From contig NZ_CP136187.1 in assembly GCF_033193315.1 (NCBI RefSeq), forward strand, positions 496,001 to 560,000: DNA of 64,000 bases, written 5' to 3'. Numbering within the stretch: the first letter of the stretch is position 1; each line of letters opens with the position of its first letter. The notes under the pieces are model-generated. The model was not told the origin of the DNA, did no database searches, and worked only from the letters and a program-made list of their open reading frames with translations. Of this stretch, positions 1-10,273 are shown piece by piece. Origin of the DNA: Agathobaculum sp. NTUH-O15-33. GTDB taxonomy: Bacteria; Bacillota; Clostridia; Oscillospirales; Butyricicoccaceae. The position numbers and the translations under genes are program-made.

Positions 1-2412
1 GTCGATATCGTAGGTAGAAACGTTCTTGCCATCAGTGGAGAGGTTTACAGAACCAGTCAGATCCTTATCCAGATCGCCGCCAGTGATAGCAGCTGCCGTA
101 AGATCAGACGCAGTCCATTTATTCTCAATGTTAGCAAATCCGTCAGTATCAAGATTATATTCGATAACAGTGCCTTCATTCAGAATTTCAGACTCATCTT
201 CCGTGATCTTAATCTTAACATCGCCGGTGCCGTTCCAAGCATCATACTCGTAGTAGGAATCGTCATCGTCATCGTTAAATTCCGGACCAGAGAACAGGTA
301 AGCGTACAGCGTGTCAGCGCCACCTGGAATACTGCTCTTCTTGCCGAGGTCAATATAAGCAACCTTGGTGTAGTTAGAGCCGTTGCTCTTGTCCGCTAGC
401 ACATCAACCTGATAGATATCAGTGGAATCGCTCCAGCTCTTCAGCGCCTTACCAGTGATGACTCGGTAGCTATCACCCTTATCATAACGAACCATTACTG
501 TAGCGTTGTCGTCAATCAACTTAACATCGCCCTTGGTGAAGCGGTTGTTCTTAACCTTTACATACGGATCTGCAGTAGTGCCTGCACCAGTAGCGGAGCT
601 AAATACATCGTAGCCAGCCGTCTTAGTAGAAGACATAGTAGTCAGCTTATACTTGCCAGAGCTCTTGGAATAGGCTACTAGGAAGGGAGAGTCAGTTGCC
701 TTCATCTCAGTATCCTTCTTGCCATCCAGCCCCTCATCAGACTTCAGTTTTACTGTTTCACGAGTACCATCAGTAAAGAGCAGATCAGCTTCCCAACCAG
801 AACCAACGCCCGAAGTCTTAGCAATCTCGATTGCGAGAGCCACGTCGTCAACAGAAGCATTCAGGTCGTCAACCGCTACACAGTAGCCGTCCTTCACAAC
901 GATAGCAACCGTGCTACCAGCCTTCATGTCCTTGTAGTCATCACTATTCTTAATGGCCATCTCGTACCAGTTGCCGTCGATCTTAACCTGATAATCATCA
1001 GCGGTATTGGTATTCTTAGAAGAAGTAACCTTGCCAGTTACAACGTTCAGCTTGGTAACGTTGTACAGATCGTCAGCGTTAACTGCAGGCTGGGTGATTG
1101 CAACGTAGTCATCCTTGGCAACATCCTTGTACCAAGTAGCGTCGTCATCAGTCAGCTTCGTCTTAACATCGCCGATCTTATCAGACTTGAAGCTTACGTT
1201 GATATAGTCAGAACCAACATAGGTAACCTGTGCAATAACCAGAGACTGAACATCCAGCAGATTGACCTTGCCGGAATCGGTGTTGGAGATCGCAGAAGCG
1301 TTGTAAGCCTTGATAAGGCCCTTCGCATCAATGTCAACATAGTCAAGCAGCTTTGCGGCCGTATCGTAGCCCTTCAGGTACTGATCATCAACCTTGACAA
1401 CAGCCTTGTCAGCTACGCTGTACTTGGTGCCGTCAACCTTCAGCTTAGAACCATCCTTCTCCATGCTGCCAACCGTGCCGCTACCGATCTTGCCAGAGTC
1501 TACAACGTAAACGCCGTAAACATTGTTGGAAGCCTTGTACAGCACGCGAACCTTCTGGTTCTTCAGTGAGGAGTAGTCGGTCGTAACCTTGGTGAAGTTG
1601 TAAACAACGCCCTTCAGCGTGTTGTTTACATAGGAGTCATAAGTGGTCTCCTCGGTATCAACATCATCCGGATCGTTAGACAGCGTCAGATTGTAGGTGG
1701 AACCATCCTTCTCAACGTCGGTCAGGACAGAAGTGGTCTTCTTCAGGCCCATGTACTTTTCACCAACGGTGGGGTAGTAGGTGCCAATGATGTTCATGTT
1801 GGAGTACTCGCCGTCGGTGATCTTAACAGTGTGAGCATTCACAGTGTTGTAGATCATCTGGGCAGCGTCCTGACGGGGCAGAGCCAGCGTCAGAGCAGCG
1901 TTTACATCTTCCAACAGGCCATTCTCATCAGCCAGCGCTACAGCCTTCTGGCCCCAGCCGTGACCTACAAGGCCCGTCTTGGTCGCGTCGTAACCGAGGG
2001 TTACGAGCAGCATCTTAGCGGCTTCCTGACCGGTTACGGTCTCGTCCGGCGCAAACTTGGTCGCGGACTTGCCGGCAATGATGCCGAGAGCCTGACAGTA
2101 CTTGATGTAGCCAGCACCCCAGGTGCCGTTTACATCGTTAAACGTGGTGTTGGCGTTCTTGTGTGCGTCAGCGTTGTCGCTGCCGGTACGCAGAACGTAC
2201 ATCATCTTCGCGAACTCAGCGCGGGTAATGGTTGCGGTGGGCTGGAAAGAGCCATCTTTGTAGCCATTGATGACGCCCAGCGCTACCAGAGTGTCTACGG
2301 CTTCTTTGTTGGTCGAGCTAATGTCGGCCGAATCCGTAAACGCAGCACCAGCAAACATGGTGAACGCGCATGCGAACGCCAGTACCAGTGCCAGAATCTT
2401 TTTGAAATGGCC
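1..2412 (-). pseudogene. Silent S-layer (SLH) cassette A, partial, no start codon
   Basis: An open minus-strand frame runs from an in-frame TAA at 2425-2427 to the window edge. It encodes a hydrophobic signal-peptide core (KKILALVLAFACAFTMFAGA), then SLH domains with the FTDV, ITRAE and KFAPDETVTG motifs, then a long Asp/Lys/Thr-rich region. It closely resembles cassette B across the SLH part and much of the rest. There is no ATG, GTG or TTG before the signal core and no ribosome binding site. The first in-frame ATG lies inside the signal peptide and would destroy export. SLH domains anchor proteins to pyruvylated wall polymers. I read it as a promoterless, startless storage cassette. It could instead be a 5'-truncated pseudogene, but the rest of the frame stays open, which argues against decay. 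Confidence 0.8.
2340..2403 (-). repeat. 64-bp shared core, copy A (possible recombination site)
   Basis: This block is identical to copies B (3454-3517) and C (8748-8811) except for one T-to-A change in the GCATGC part. It encodes KKILALVLAFACAFTMFAGA and lies at the 5' boundary of the open frame. Copy A is inverted relative to copy B. Confidence 0.85.
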
Positions 2413-2448
2413 TACATATGAATTTTATCCTGTTGTACATCGCGGAAT

Positions 2449-2495
2449 AAAAGAAAAACTCCGAAATTTGAAACAAATCATGGAGTTTTTCTTTT
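2449..2495 (-). terminator. Terminator downstream of fic
   Basis: A 14-bp perfect stem (2449-2462 with 2482-2495) has a loop that itself folds (ATTTG/CAAAT) and T-rich flanks on both strands. It can end leftward fic transcription and insulates cassette A from it. Confidence 0.8.
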
Positions 2496-2522
2496 GCTAT
2501 ATAAACTTGTAGATTTGTCGAA

Positions 2523-3260
2523 CTACTTCGATACTGGAGGCAACAGCTTTTTACAAATTGCTTCATATTGGTCTTGCGCCGAAAGACAGGTATCGATCAG
2601 GTAACCCTTTTCGCGTCCTGCCTGATATTCTTGCAAACCGCGATAATAGAAAGCTTGATGCTGTGTATCAATAATAAACGGCATAATATTATATTTAAGA
2701 CATTCTTTAAACATGATGAGACGACCGACGCGCCCATTACCATCTTGGAATGGATGAATCGCTTCAAATTTCGCATGAAAGTCAACAATATCCTCTATTG
2801 TAATCGTCACTTTTGCAAGATATTTTGATAACAAATGCTCCATAGCAGAATCCACATCGTCAGGCGCAGTTGTTTCGTGTCCGCCAACCTCGTTTGGTAA
2901 GAGTTTATAGTCGCCTACTTTAAACCAACTCTTACGAGCATCTGATGTGCCGCGCTTCAACTGCTTATGAAACTGCTTAATGAGGTTTGAAGATAGTAGT
3001 TCTTCAGCATTCTTCAGCATAAAGTCAAATAACTGGAAATGATTTTGGGTCTCAATAATATCATCAATATTAACCGCTTGATCTTGTTCAGAGAAAAGTG
3101 TATTTGTTTCAAAAATAGATCGCGTTTGGTCTTCCGATAATTGACTGCCTTCTATTCGGTTGGTATTGTACGCCATGAGTATTTGAGTTTTATGGTATAA
3201 CCCACCGCGATAGTTCATGCTCATTTCCTCTCGGAGCGTTTTAAGTATTAGATTATCCAT
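2523..3260 (-). CDS. Fic/DOC family AMP-transferase, class II
   Basis: A 245-residue protein with the Fic motif HPFQDGNGR at residues 169-177. The motif includes the catalytic His and the Asp/Gly/Asn/Arg anion-hole residues. An N-terminal inhibitory-helix motif TNRIEG (T33 to E37) marks a class II enzyme that is held off until relieved. Fic enzymes move AMP, or other nucleotide phosphates, onto hydroxyls of target proteins. The gene has its own AAAGGAG site, sigma-A promoter and terminator. It is clearly more AT-rich than its neighbours and is flanked by the two head-to-head S-layer cassettes, which suggests transfer. No antitoxin-like partner is adjacent. The target is unknown. Confidence 0.9.
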   Translation of the reverse strand: MDNLILKTLREEMSMNYRGGLYHKTQILMAYNTNRIEGSQLSEDQTRSIFETNTLFSEQDQAVNIDDIIETQNHFQLFDFMLKNAEELLSSNLIKQFHKQLKRGTSDARKSWFKVGDYKLLPNEVGGHETTAPDDVDSAMEHLLSKYLAKVTITIEDIVDFHAKFEAIHPFQDGNGRVGRLIMFKECLKYNIMPFIIDTQHQAFYYRGLQEYQAGREKGYLIDTCLSAQDQYEAICKKLLPPVSK

Positions 3261-3314
3261 TGAAAACTCCTTTATTTACGGTCTGCTATATGATTTGAAA
3301 TACTGAATAATTTC

Positions 3315-3343
3315 ATTATACCAATTTTGCTCCAAACTAACAA
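3315..3343 (-). promoter_or_regulatory. Sigma-A promoter of fic
   Basis: On the minus strand, TTGTTA (3338-3343), a 17-base spacer, then a perfect TATAAT (3315-3320), about 55 bases upstream of the fic start. Confidence 0.7.
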
Positions 3344-3444
3344 GCGAGTCTATAAAACACCAACACTAAATTTTCAAATAAATTAGAAAAATCAAGGTTT
3401 TATCTTTAACATATCGGTTCAACTAAATAAATTATTCCCTTGCA

Positions 3445-6078
3445 GGCCATTTCAAAAAGATTCTGGCACTGGTACTGGCGTTCGCTTGCGCGTTCACCAT
3501 GTTTGCTGGTGCTGCGTTCACGGATGAAGCAGATATCAACGCTGCTAACAAAGAAGCCGTGGACACTCTGGTAGCGCTGGGCGTCATCAATGGCTACAAA
3601 GATGGCTCTTTCCAGCCGAACGCTACCATCACCCGCGCCGAAATGGCAAAGATGATCTACGTTCTGCGTACCGGCAGCGACAACGCTGACGCACACAAGA
3701 ACGCAAACACCACGTTCACGGATGTAAACGGCACCTGGGGTGCTGGCTACATCAAGTACTGTCAGGCTCTCGGCATCATTGCCGGCAAGTCCGCGACCAA
3801 GTTTGCGCCGGACGAGACCGTAACCGGTCAGGAAGCCGCTAAGATGCTGCTCGTGACCCTCGGTTACGACGCGACCAAGGTTGGCCTCGTAGGTCATGGC
3901 TGGGGCCAGAAGGCCGTAGCGCTGGCTGACGAGAACAGTCTGCTGGAGGACGTAAACGCCGCTCTGACGCTGGCTCTGCCCCGTGGCGATGCTGCGCAGA
4001 TGATGTACAATGCTGTGAATGCTCACACTGTCAAGATGACTGATGGCGAGTACTCCAACATGAACATCGTAGGCACCTACTACCCGACTGTTGGCGAAAA
4101 GTACATGGGCCTGAAGAAGACCACTTCTGTGCTGAGCGACGTCGAGAAGGACGGCTCTACCTACAACCTGACGCTGGTTGACGATGATGATGTTATCGAC
4201 TGGGAAGATACCACGTACAGCATGTACAATGCCAGCAACGTTAAGAAGGATTACATCACCAACTTCACCAAAGTTACAAACGACTACACCGCGCTGAAGA
4301 ACCAGAAGGTTCGCGTTCTGTACAAGGCTTCCAACAACGTTTATGGCGTTTATGCTGTTGAAGATGGCAAGGTCAGCAACGGAACTTTGGGCAGCATGGA
4401 GAAGGATGGTAGTAAGCTGAAGGTTAACGGCACCAAGTACTCTGTTGCCGCCAAGGCTGATGTCAAGGTTGACGACGCTTACGTAGTTCAGGGCGACACC
4501 GAACTGCTGGAGTTTGTTGACAAGGCTGAAGGCCTGAAGAAGGCTTACAACGCTTCCGCGATTTCCAACACTTCCTCCGGTAAGATTAACCTGCTGGATG
4601 TACAGTCTGTTGTTATTGCACAGGTTACCTATGTTGGCTCTGATTACATCAACGTAAGCTTCAAGTCTACCAAGATCGGCGACGTTAAGACCAAGCTGAC
4701 CGATGACGATGCTACTTGGTACAAGGACATCGCCAAGGACGACTACGTTGCGATCACTAGCAACAAGGTCAATGCTGACGACAACTACGGCGTTACCAAG
4801 CTGGACGTTGTGACCGGCAAGGTTACTTCTTCCAAGAACTCTAATACCGCTCAGGACTATCAGGTTAAGATCGACGGCACTTGGTACGAAATGGCCATCG
4901 ATAATAAGGCTGATTTTAAGGACATGAACGCTGGCAGCACCGTTTCTATTGTTGTCAAGGACGGCTACTGTGTAGCAGTTGACGACCTGAACGCTTCTGT
5001 CGATGACGTAGCTCTGGCTATCGAGATCGGCAAGACCTCTGGCGTTGGTTCTGGCTGGCAGGCTGACCTGCTGTTCACTGATGGCACCCGTGAGACTGTT
5101 TCGCTGAAGTCGGGCGATGAAATCAAGAAGGGTAGCACTCAACTGAGCACTTCCGATCTGGCTACTCTTGACGCTAAGGACGACAGCGATCCGTTCCTGG
5201 TATCCTACTCCAAGAGCTCTGGCAAGTACAAGCTGACCATCATGGATTCCACCAATAAGGCTGGCTATGATACGTTTGCTTCTGAAGTAACTGCTGATGG
5301 CTCCAACACTATCAAAAACAACCGCTTCACCAAGGGCGACGTTAAGCTGATCGACGACAACGCTACCGTACTGGTTCGCTACGACGATGGCGATAGCTAC
5401 CGTGTCATCACTGGCAAGACGATGAAGGGCTGGAGCGATTCCACCAAGATTTATCAGGCTGATATTCTGGCTGACAAGAGCAACGGTTCTAACTACACCA
5501 AGCTGGCGTATGTCAACCTCGGCAAGAAGAGCAGCATCCCGGGCGGCGCTGACACGCTGTACGCTTATCTGTTCTCTGGTCCGGAATACAACGACGATGA
5601 CGACGACTCCTACTACGAGTATGACGCTTGGAACGGCTCCGACGTCAAGATCAAGATTACCGAGGACGAAGAGAAGTCTGTTCTGGACGAAGGCACCGTT
5701 ATTGAGTACAACCTCGATTCTGACGGCTTTGCTAACATTGAGAACAAGTGGACGCCGTCTGAACTGACCCACGCTGCTGTTACCGGTGGCGATCTGGATA
5801 AGGATTTGACTGGCTCTGTCAACCTCTCCACTGATGGCAAGAACGTTAACACCTATGATATCGACGAAGATAACGATCCGATCGTTCTGTTCATCGATAT
5901 GGATGGTGAAAGCGGCGTTGTACAGTCCAGCTTCACTGAGGCTGAAGAAGACGCTAAGGGCTACATTGCGAATGCTGTCTTCGCGTTCGATGAGACTGAC
6001 ACGAGCAACATCAAGGTTCTGATTGTTGATGTGGGCGACAACAACATCTACGAATCTAAGGTTTACGGTACCCGCTAA
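3445..6078 (+). pseudogene. Silent S-layer (SLH) cassette B, full-length but no start codon
   Basis: The frame opens right after TAA at 3424-3426 and has no ATG, GTG or TTG before the signal-peptide core. No ribosome binding site is visible. From the internal Met at 3499 it reads 859 residues: SLH repeat 1 (about residues 5-50), SLH repeat 2 (about 68-125, with KFAPDETVTG), a degenerate third repeat to about 170, then an extended acidic Ser/Thr/Lys-rich region like that of other S-layer proteins. The internal ATG would give a protein without an export signal. The intact 2.6-kb frame with strongly biased codons implies selection for expression, so a recombined expression state is likely. A strong terminator follows. 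Confidence 0.82.
3454..3517 (+). repeat. 64-bp shared core, copy B
   Basis: Identical over 64 bp to copy C at 8748-8811, and one base different from copy A. Together with copy A it forms an inverted pair around fic. Together with copy C it forms an inverted pair around cassettes B and C. Similarity to A extends a few bases upstream (AGGCCATTTC). Confidence 0.85.
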
Positions 6079-6108
6079 GGTGCTGCAATAAACCTAGACC
6101 CAAAAGCA

Positions 6109-6146
6109 AAAAAGGCCCCCGAGCGTATGCTCGGGGGCCTTTTTTG
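6109..6146. terminator. Bidirectional terminator between cassettes B and C
   Basis: A GGCCCCCGAGC / GCTCGGGGGCC hairpin with a 4-base loop, A-run on the left and T-run on the right. It lies 30 bases from both convergent stop codons and serves both strands. Confidence 0.92.
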
Positions 6147-6174
6147 CATATTATCTTACAATATAGAATGTGTT

Positions 6175-8820
6175 TTACTTATTGTAAGTAACTTCCGGAT
6201 ACATCTTGTTGTTCTCAAGATCGTAGAGGATAGCAGCTACGTCACCGTCGCTGTTCAGTACGATCCGAGCGTTGGTGTAGTATGCGGTGCCTGCCGTGTT
6301 CTCTTCAGCAGAGGACGGAACAGACTCAATACCGCCTTCCATGCCCTTGGTATCCTTATCGTTGACCGCGATGAAGACGCAATCTTCATCCAGCGTATAC
6401 TGCTGGGTTGCGCTATTCGCATAGTAGAAGCTGATTTCGCCTTCCTTAGCGCCATCGAAGCCGGTTACTGCAACCGCGTAGCCCGGGTTGTAGCTAATCT
6501 GCTCGATGAAGTCGCCGTTAACCGTGTAGGAAATCAATGTACCAGCAATAGCAGAGCCATTAACAGAGCTGGTGTCTTCATACAGGGTCTTTGCTCCGTC
6601 AGCAGTCCAAACATCAAACGCAACCTTCTTCTCACCGTTCTTGTCAGCCTGTGCTGCATCGGAAACAAGGTAAGCATACAGCGTATCCTTGCCGGAGTAA
6701 GGTACGTTATTGGACTGAGAAGCGGTCAAGGACGCTACCTTAACATAGGCAATGCCGTTGCTTTCCTTTGTCAGGACCGCGCCGGAGAACACGAGCGGAT
6801 TAACCGTATCGGACCAGTTCTTAACCTGCTTGCCGGTCAGCACCTTGGTTTCCTTACCAGTCTGAACAAAGATGGTTGCATCATCCATAATAGACATGCC
6901 GCCGATCTTCTGCTTGTAATAAACGCCGTTGGACGAGCCGCTCATAACAGAAGGAGTCACATAGCTCTTAAAGCCAGCCTTGTTGGAAGAGCTAACGATC
7001 TTAACGTCATAAGTGCCGTCAGAGAGCTTGCTGTAAGTGACAAGCGAGCTGGCACGCGGAACGCTAGCGTCGTCATACATAACTTCGTCGCTGGAGGGGC
7101 TAGCCTTAACGATCTTGTTGCCGTCAACCTTGGAGATCTTAACAACTGCGTTGGTGTTGTCTTGGAAGTACATACGTGCATCCAGCGTGCCGGTATGCTC
7201 GCCGGTAACCATATCTACATCGCTACCATCAGCCTTATTGTCGATAGCGGAGATATAAGCAACACTGGTCGATTCAGCAGCGGTTTCGTCTGCACTGACA
7301 ACAAAATTGCCCACAACATACAGATCATAGGTGTTGCCCGTGGTAACAGAAACGCCCATATCCAGCGCAATCTTATACCAAGAGTCGTTGACCTTTACTT
7401 CGTTGGTACGGGTTGCCTGAGCCTTAGCGGTAATCTTGTCAAGCTTAACCAGCGTATCCTTCGTGCTTGCGGTGTTGTCACCGTCGATGAAGGCTACATA
7501 TTCATCCTTGGCAATGCCTTCGTAAATATCGTCATCATCGAACTTGAGTTGGCCGACCGTATTGTTTACGTTGACAGCGGTCTTGGTTACAGAAGTAACC
7601 TTGCCTACCTTGGAAGGAACATAGGAAACGTAATCGGCCTTGCCGTCGCCATCATTGTCAATCAACTTAACCTGAGCAGCAACACCGTTAGTCGCCTTGG
7701 CAGCCTTCGTGGTCTTACCCATCGTTACCAGATCATTCAAAGAAACTGCCGTTGTGTCCTTATTGAACGCATAGGCACTCTGGGTGGTCAGGGTACGATT
7801 CAGCTTGTAAGATACGTCATTGAGCTTAACCTTATCGGTAGCCGTGCCATCCGTATCCAGACCGCCGACGTAGCCGGTAGCCAGAACCTTGGTGTCCTCG
7901 CCAGCATACAGGCCGTAGACCTTGGACTTATCATTGTCCTTAATCATGATCTTAACATCCTGACCCATCAGATCAGAGTAGTCCTTCTCAACACGGGTGA
8001 AGGTCTGACCGGCAACGGTTACCTTATAAGTATCGCGGCCATCTTCCTTTTCAACAGCAGTGACAATGTTGGAATTGGTCTTGCTCTCAACCGTGTCAAG
8101 CTTCATCCACTTCTTACCCATGGTCTCGTTCTTGGTAACGGTGACCCACTGGGACGGATTGTTCATCAGTTCGAGACCCTGCGTTTCAACCTTTACATAA
8201 GTGGAAGAATCAGCATCCCACTTAACGGTATCGGCATTCAGCGCGTTGTACAGAACCTGTGCAGCGTCGTCACGGGTAGCGGCAGCGGTCACAGCGCCGT
8301 TAACGCCGTCCAGCAGGCCGTTCTCGTTTGCCAGAGCCAGCGTTTTGTTCTCCCAGCCATGACCTACCAGACCGGCCTTAGTAGCATCGTAACCCAACAG
8401 GGTCAGAGCCATCTTCGCGGTCTCGGAAACAGTTACGTTTTCCTTGGGCGCAAACTTGGTTGCGGACTTGCCGGCGATGATGCCCTGCGTCTGGCAGTAC
8501 TTGATATAGCCAGCAGCGTAGGCGATCGAAGAGTCGCCCAAATCAGTGAACGTGCTGCTGATGGTCTTGTAGCCATCGGCATTATCGTTACCCTGATTGC
8601 GGATTGTGTAAATCATCTTGGCCATTTCAGCGCGCAGCACATTTGCCTGCGGCTTAAACGTGCCGTCCGGATAGCCCTTGATTACACCAAGAGCGTTGAG
8701 CATGTCTACAGCTTCGGTATTTTTGATATCTGCCGAATCGCTGAAGGACGCAGCACCAGCAAACATGGTGAACGCGCAAGCGAACGCCAGTACCAGTGCC
8801 AGAATCTTTTTCAGATGGCA
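6175..8820 (-). pseudogene. Silent S-layer (SLH) cassette C, full-length but no start codon
   Basis: The frame opens after TAA at 8845-8847, enters the same 64-bp signal-peptide block, and continues for 863 residues from the internal Met at 8766. SLH motifs are present (ADIKNTEAVDMLNALGVIKG; ITKA-like LRAEMAKMIY; KFAPKENVTV; TRDDAAQVLYNAL). The region beyond the SLH part differs strongly from A and B, so it would present a different surface. No start codon, ribosome binding site or clear promoter precedes it. It converges on cassette B and shares its terminator. I read it as an alternative S-layer or SLH-anchored protein stored in silent form. Confidence 0.82.
8748..8811 (-). repeat. 64-bp shared core, copy C
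   Basis: The same 64 bp as copy B, in inverted orientation 5.2 kb away. Upstream, TTGCATGCCAT resembles TTGCAGGCCAT of copy B, so the similarity begins slightly before the core. Confidence 0.85.
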
Positions 8821-8984
8821 TGCAACAGTATCGAAACTATAAGATTAAAAGATATTTACATAAATATGAGATTATTTTGCAACTTTTTTCTGGAATACCT
8901 CCTCTATAATCGCAAAACGCTGTCTGCAAACTGCCGCAAAACAAATAGGAACGGACGACTCTTTTAATTTTAGGATTTTTCTGG

Positions 8985-8990
8985 TATAAT
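8985..8990 (+). promoter_or_regulatory. Probable -10 box of the fabF-ligase operon
   Basis: TATAAT at 8985-8990 lies 41 bases before the fabF start. A T/A-rich -35 region (TTTTAA at 8962-8967, 17-base spacing) is a poor match. The rest of the 210-base gap between cassette C and fabF is AT-rich with nothing else recognised. Confidence 0.5.
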
Positions 8991-9031
8991 AACACTGTAA
9001 ATGTTTTAGAATCCAGTTTGGGGGAAGCGCC

Positions 9032-10273
9032 ATGGCGAATGAAAAATTGGTTATCACAGGGATGGGAGCGGTGACGCCGATCGGTGTAGGCGTTCAGGCA
9101 TATTGGGAAAGCTTGATCGGCGGTGTTTGCGGTGTTGGACCGATCACGCGATTTGACGCTTCGGCGCTGCCGGTACAGATCGCGGCGGAGCTGAAGGATT
9201 TTGACCCAGCGGCCTATATGCCGAAATCGCTGGCGCGTACGATGGACCCTTTTATGCAATACGCGTTTATTGCGGCAGGCGAGGCGCTGAAGGATAGCGG
9301 ACTTATCGTCGAAACGGAGTCCGAGCGTATCGGTATCGTGATGGGCACTGCGATGAACGGTATCACTACCGTGGCACAAACACAGCAGTCCTTTGACAGC
9401 GGAGATACCCACCGCGTCGGGCCGCGTTTCGTGCCGATGGTGATCGGCAACGTGGCGGCGGCGCAAATTGCGATCGCACACGGGATCCACGGCCCGAGTT
9501 TTACGCTCAATACCGCCTGCTCAGCGGGAGGGGATGCGCTGATGACAGCAGCCATGCTGCTGCGGTCCGGCGAAGCCGACGCGGTGCTCGCGGTCGGCGG
9601 CGAATCTATTTTATGCCCGATCGTGGTGTCCGGGCTGTCACAAGCCAAGGCATTGTCCCGCCGCAATGAGGATCCCCAGCATGCCTGCCGCCCCTTTGAT
9701 TTGGAGCGCGATGGCTTTGTGATCGGAGAAGGCGGCGGCGCGGTGTTGCTGGAGACCGAAGAACATGCCCGCAAACGAGGGGGAAAGGTCAAAGCGGTCT
9801 TAGCCGGCTATGCCAACACGAACGACGGCTATCATGTTACCGCACCCGAGCCAACAGGCGCCGGCGCGTCGGCGTGTATGCGCCGGGCGCTCACGCGGGC
9901 CGGGATGCAACCGGCGGACATCGATTATATTAATGCGCACGGTACCTCGACGCCGTTGGGTGACCGCGCGGAAACACAGGCGATCAAAAGCGTGTTTGGC
10001 GATAGGGTCACCGCGCCGCCGGTCAGCGCGACCAAGTCCGCGACCGGCCATCTGATGGGAGCGGGCGGACTCACCGAGGTCATTGCCTGCGTGCAGGCAA
10101 TTCAAAATGGAGTGCTGCCGCCGACTTTGCATCTCGATACGCCCGACCCGGCCTGTGACCTCGATTATATTCCAAATCAAGCGCGCGAGGCGCGGATCCG
10201 TACGGCGATGTCCAATTCGCTTGGCTTCGGGGGACAAAATTCAAGCATTATTGTCTCAAAATATGAAAGGTGA
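9032..10273 (+). CDS. fabF: Beta-ketoacyl-ACP synthase II (FabF/KAS II type)
   Basis: A 413-residue thiolase-fold condensing enzyme of normal FabF length. It carries nucleophile Cys163 in TACSAGGDA, His303 in NAHGTSTPLGD, Lys335, and His340 in SATGHLMGAGG. It joins malonyl-ACP to an acyl chain in fatty-acid elongation. A GGGGGA site precedes the ATG. The next gene starts within the stop codon, so the two are translationally coupled. It is not inside a standard fab cluster but paired with an acyl/AMP ligase, so a specialised lipid or polyketide role is possible and it may be a second FabF copy. Confidence 0.9.
   Translation: MANEKLVITGMGAVTPIGVGVQAYWESLIGGVCGVGPITRFDASALPVQIAAELKDFDPAAYMPKSLARTMDPFMQYAFIAAGEALKDSGLIVETESERIGIVMGTAMNGITTVAQTQQSFDSGDTHRVGPRFVPMVIGNVAAAQIAIAHGIHGPSFTLNTACSAGGDALMTAAMLLRSGEADAVLAVGGESILCPIVVSGLSQAKALSRRNEDPQHACRPFDLERDGFVIGEGGGAVLLETEEHARKRGGKVKAVLAGYANTNDGYHVTAPEPTGAGASACMRRALTRAGMQPADIDYINAHGTSTPLGDRAETQAIKSVFGDRVTAPPVSATKSATGHLMGAGGLTEVIACVQAIQNGVLPPTLHLDTPDPACDLDYIPNQAREARIRTAMSNSLGFGGQNSSIIVSKYER

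Noticed and set aside
2523..3260. Fic-Phd/Doc toxin-antitoxin pair
   Set aside because: No small antitoxin gene adjoins fic, and the inhibitory helix is inside the protein itself.
3406..5772. A 788-residue minus-strand frame opposite S-layer cassette B
   Set aside because: It is a shadow of the strongly biased codons of the SLH cassette; it has no binding site, no recognisable domain, and the repeated pattern also occurs opposite A and C.
6127..8967. A 946-residue plus-strand frame opposite cassette C
   Set aside because: The same codon-bias shadow. The SLH frame on the other strand has clear domain motifs, and this one begins in a terminator.
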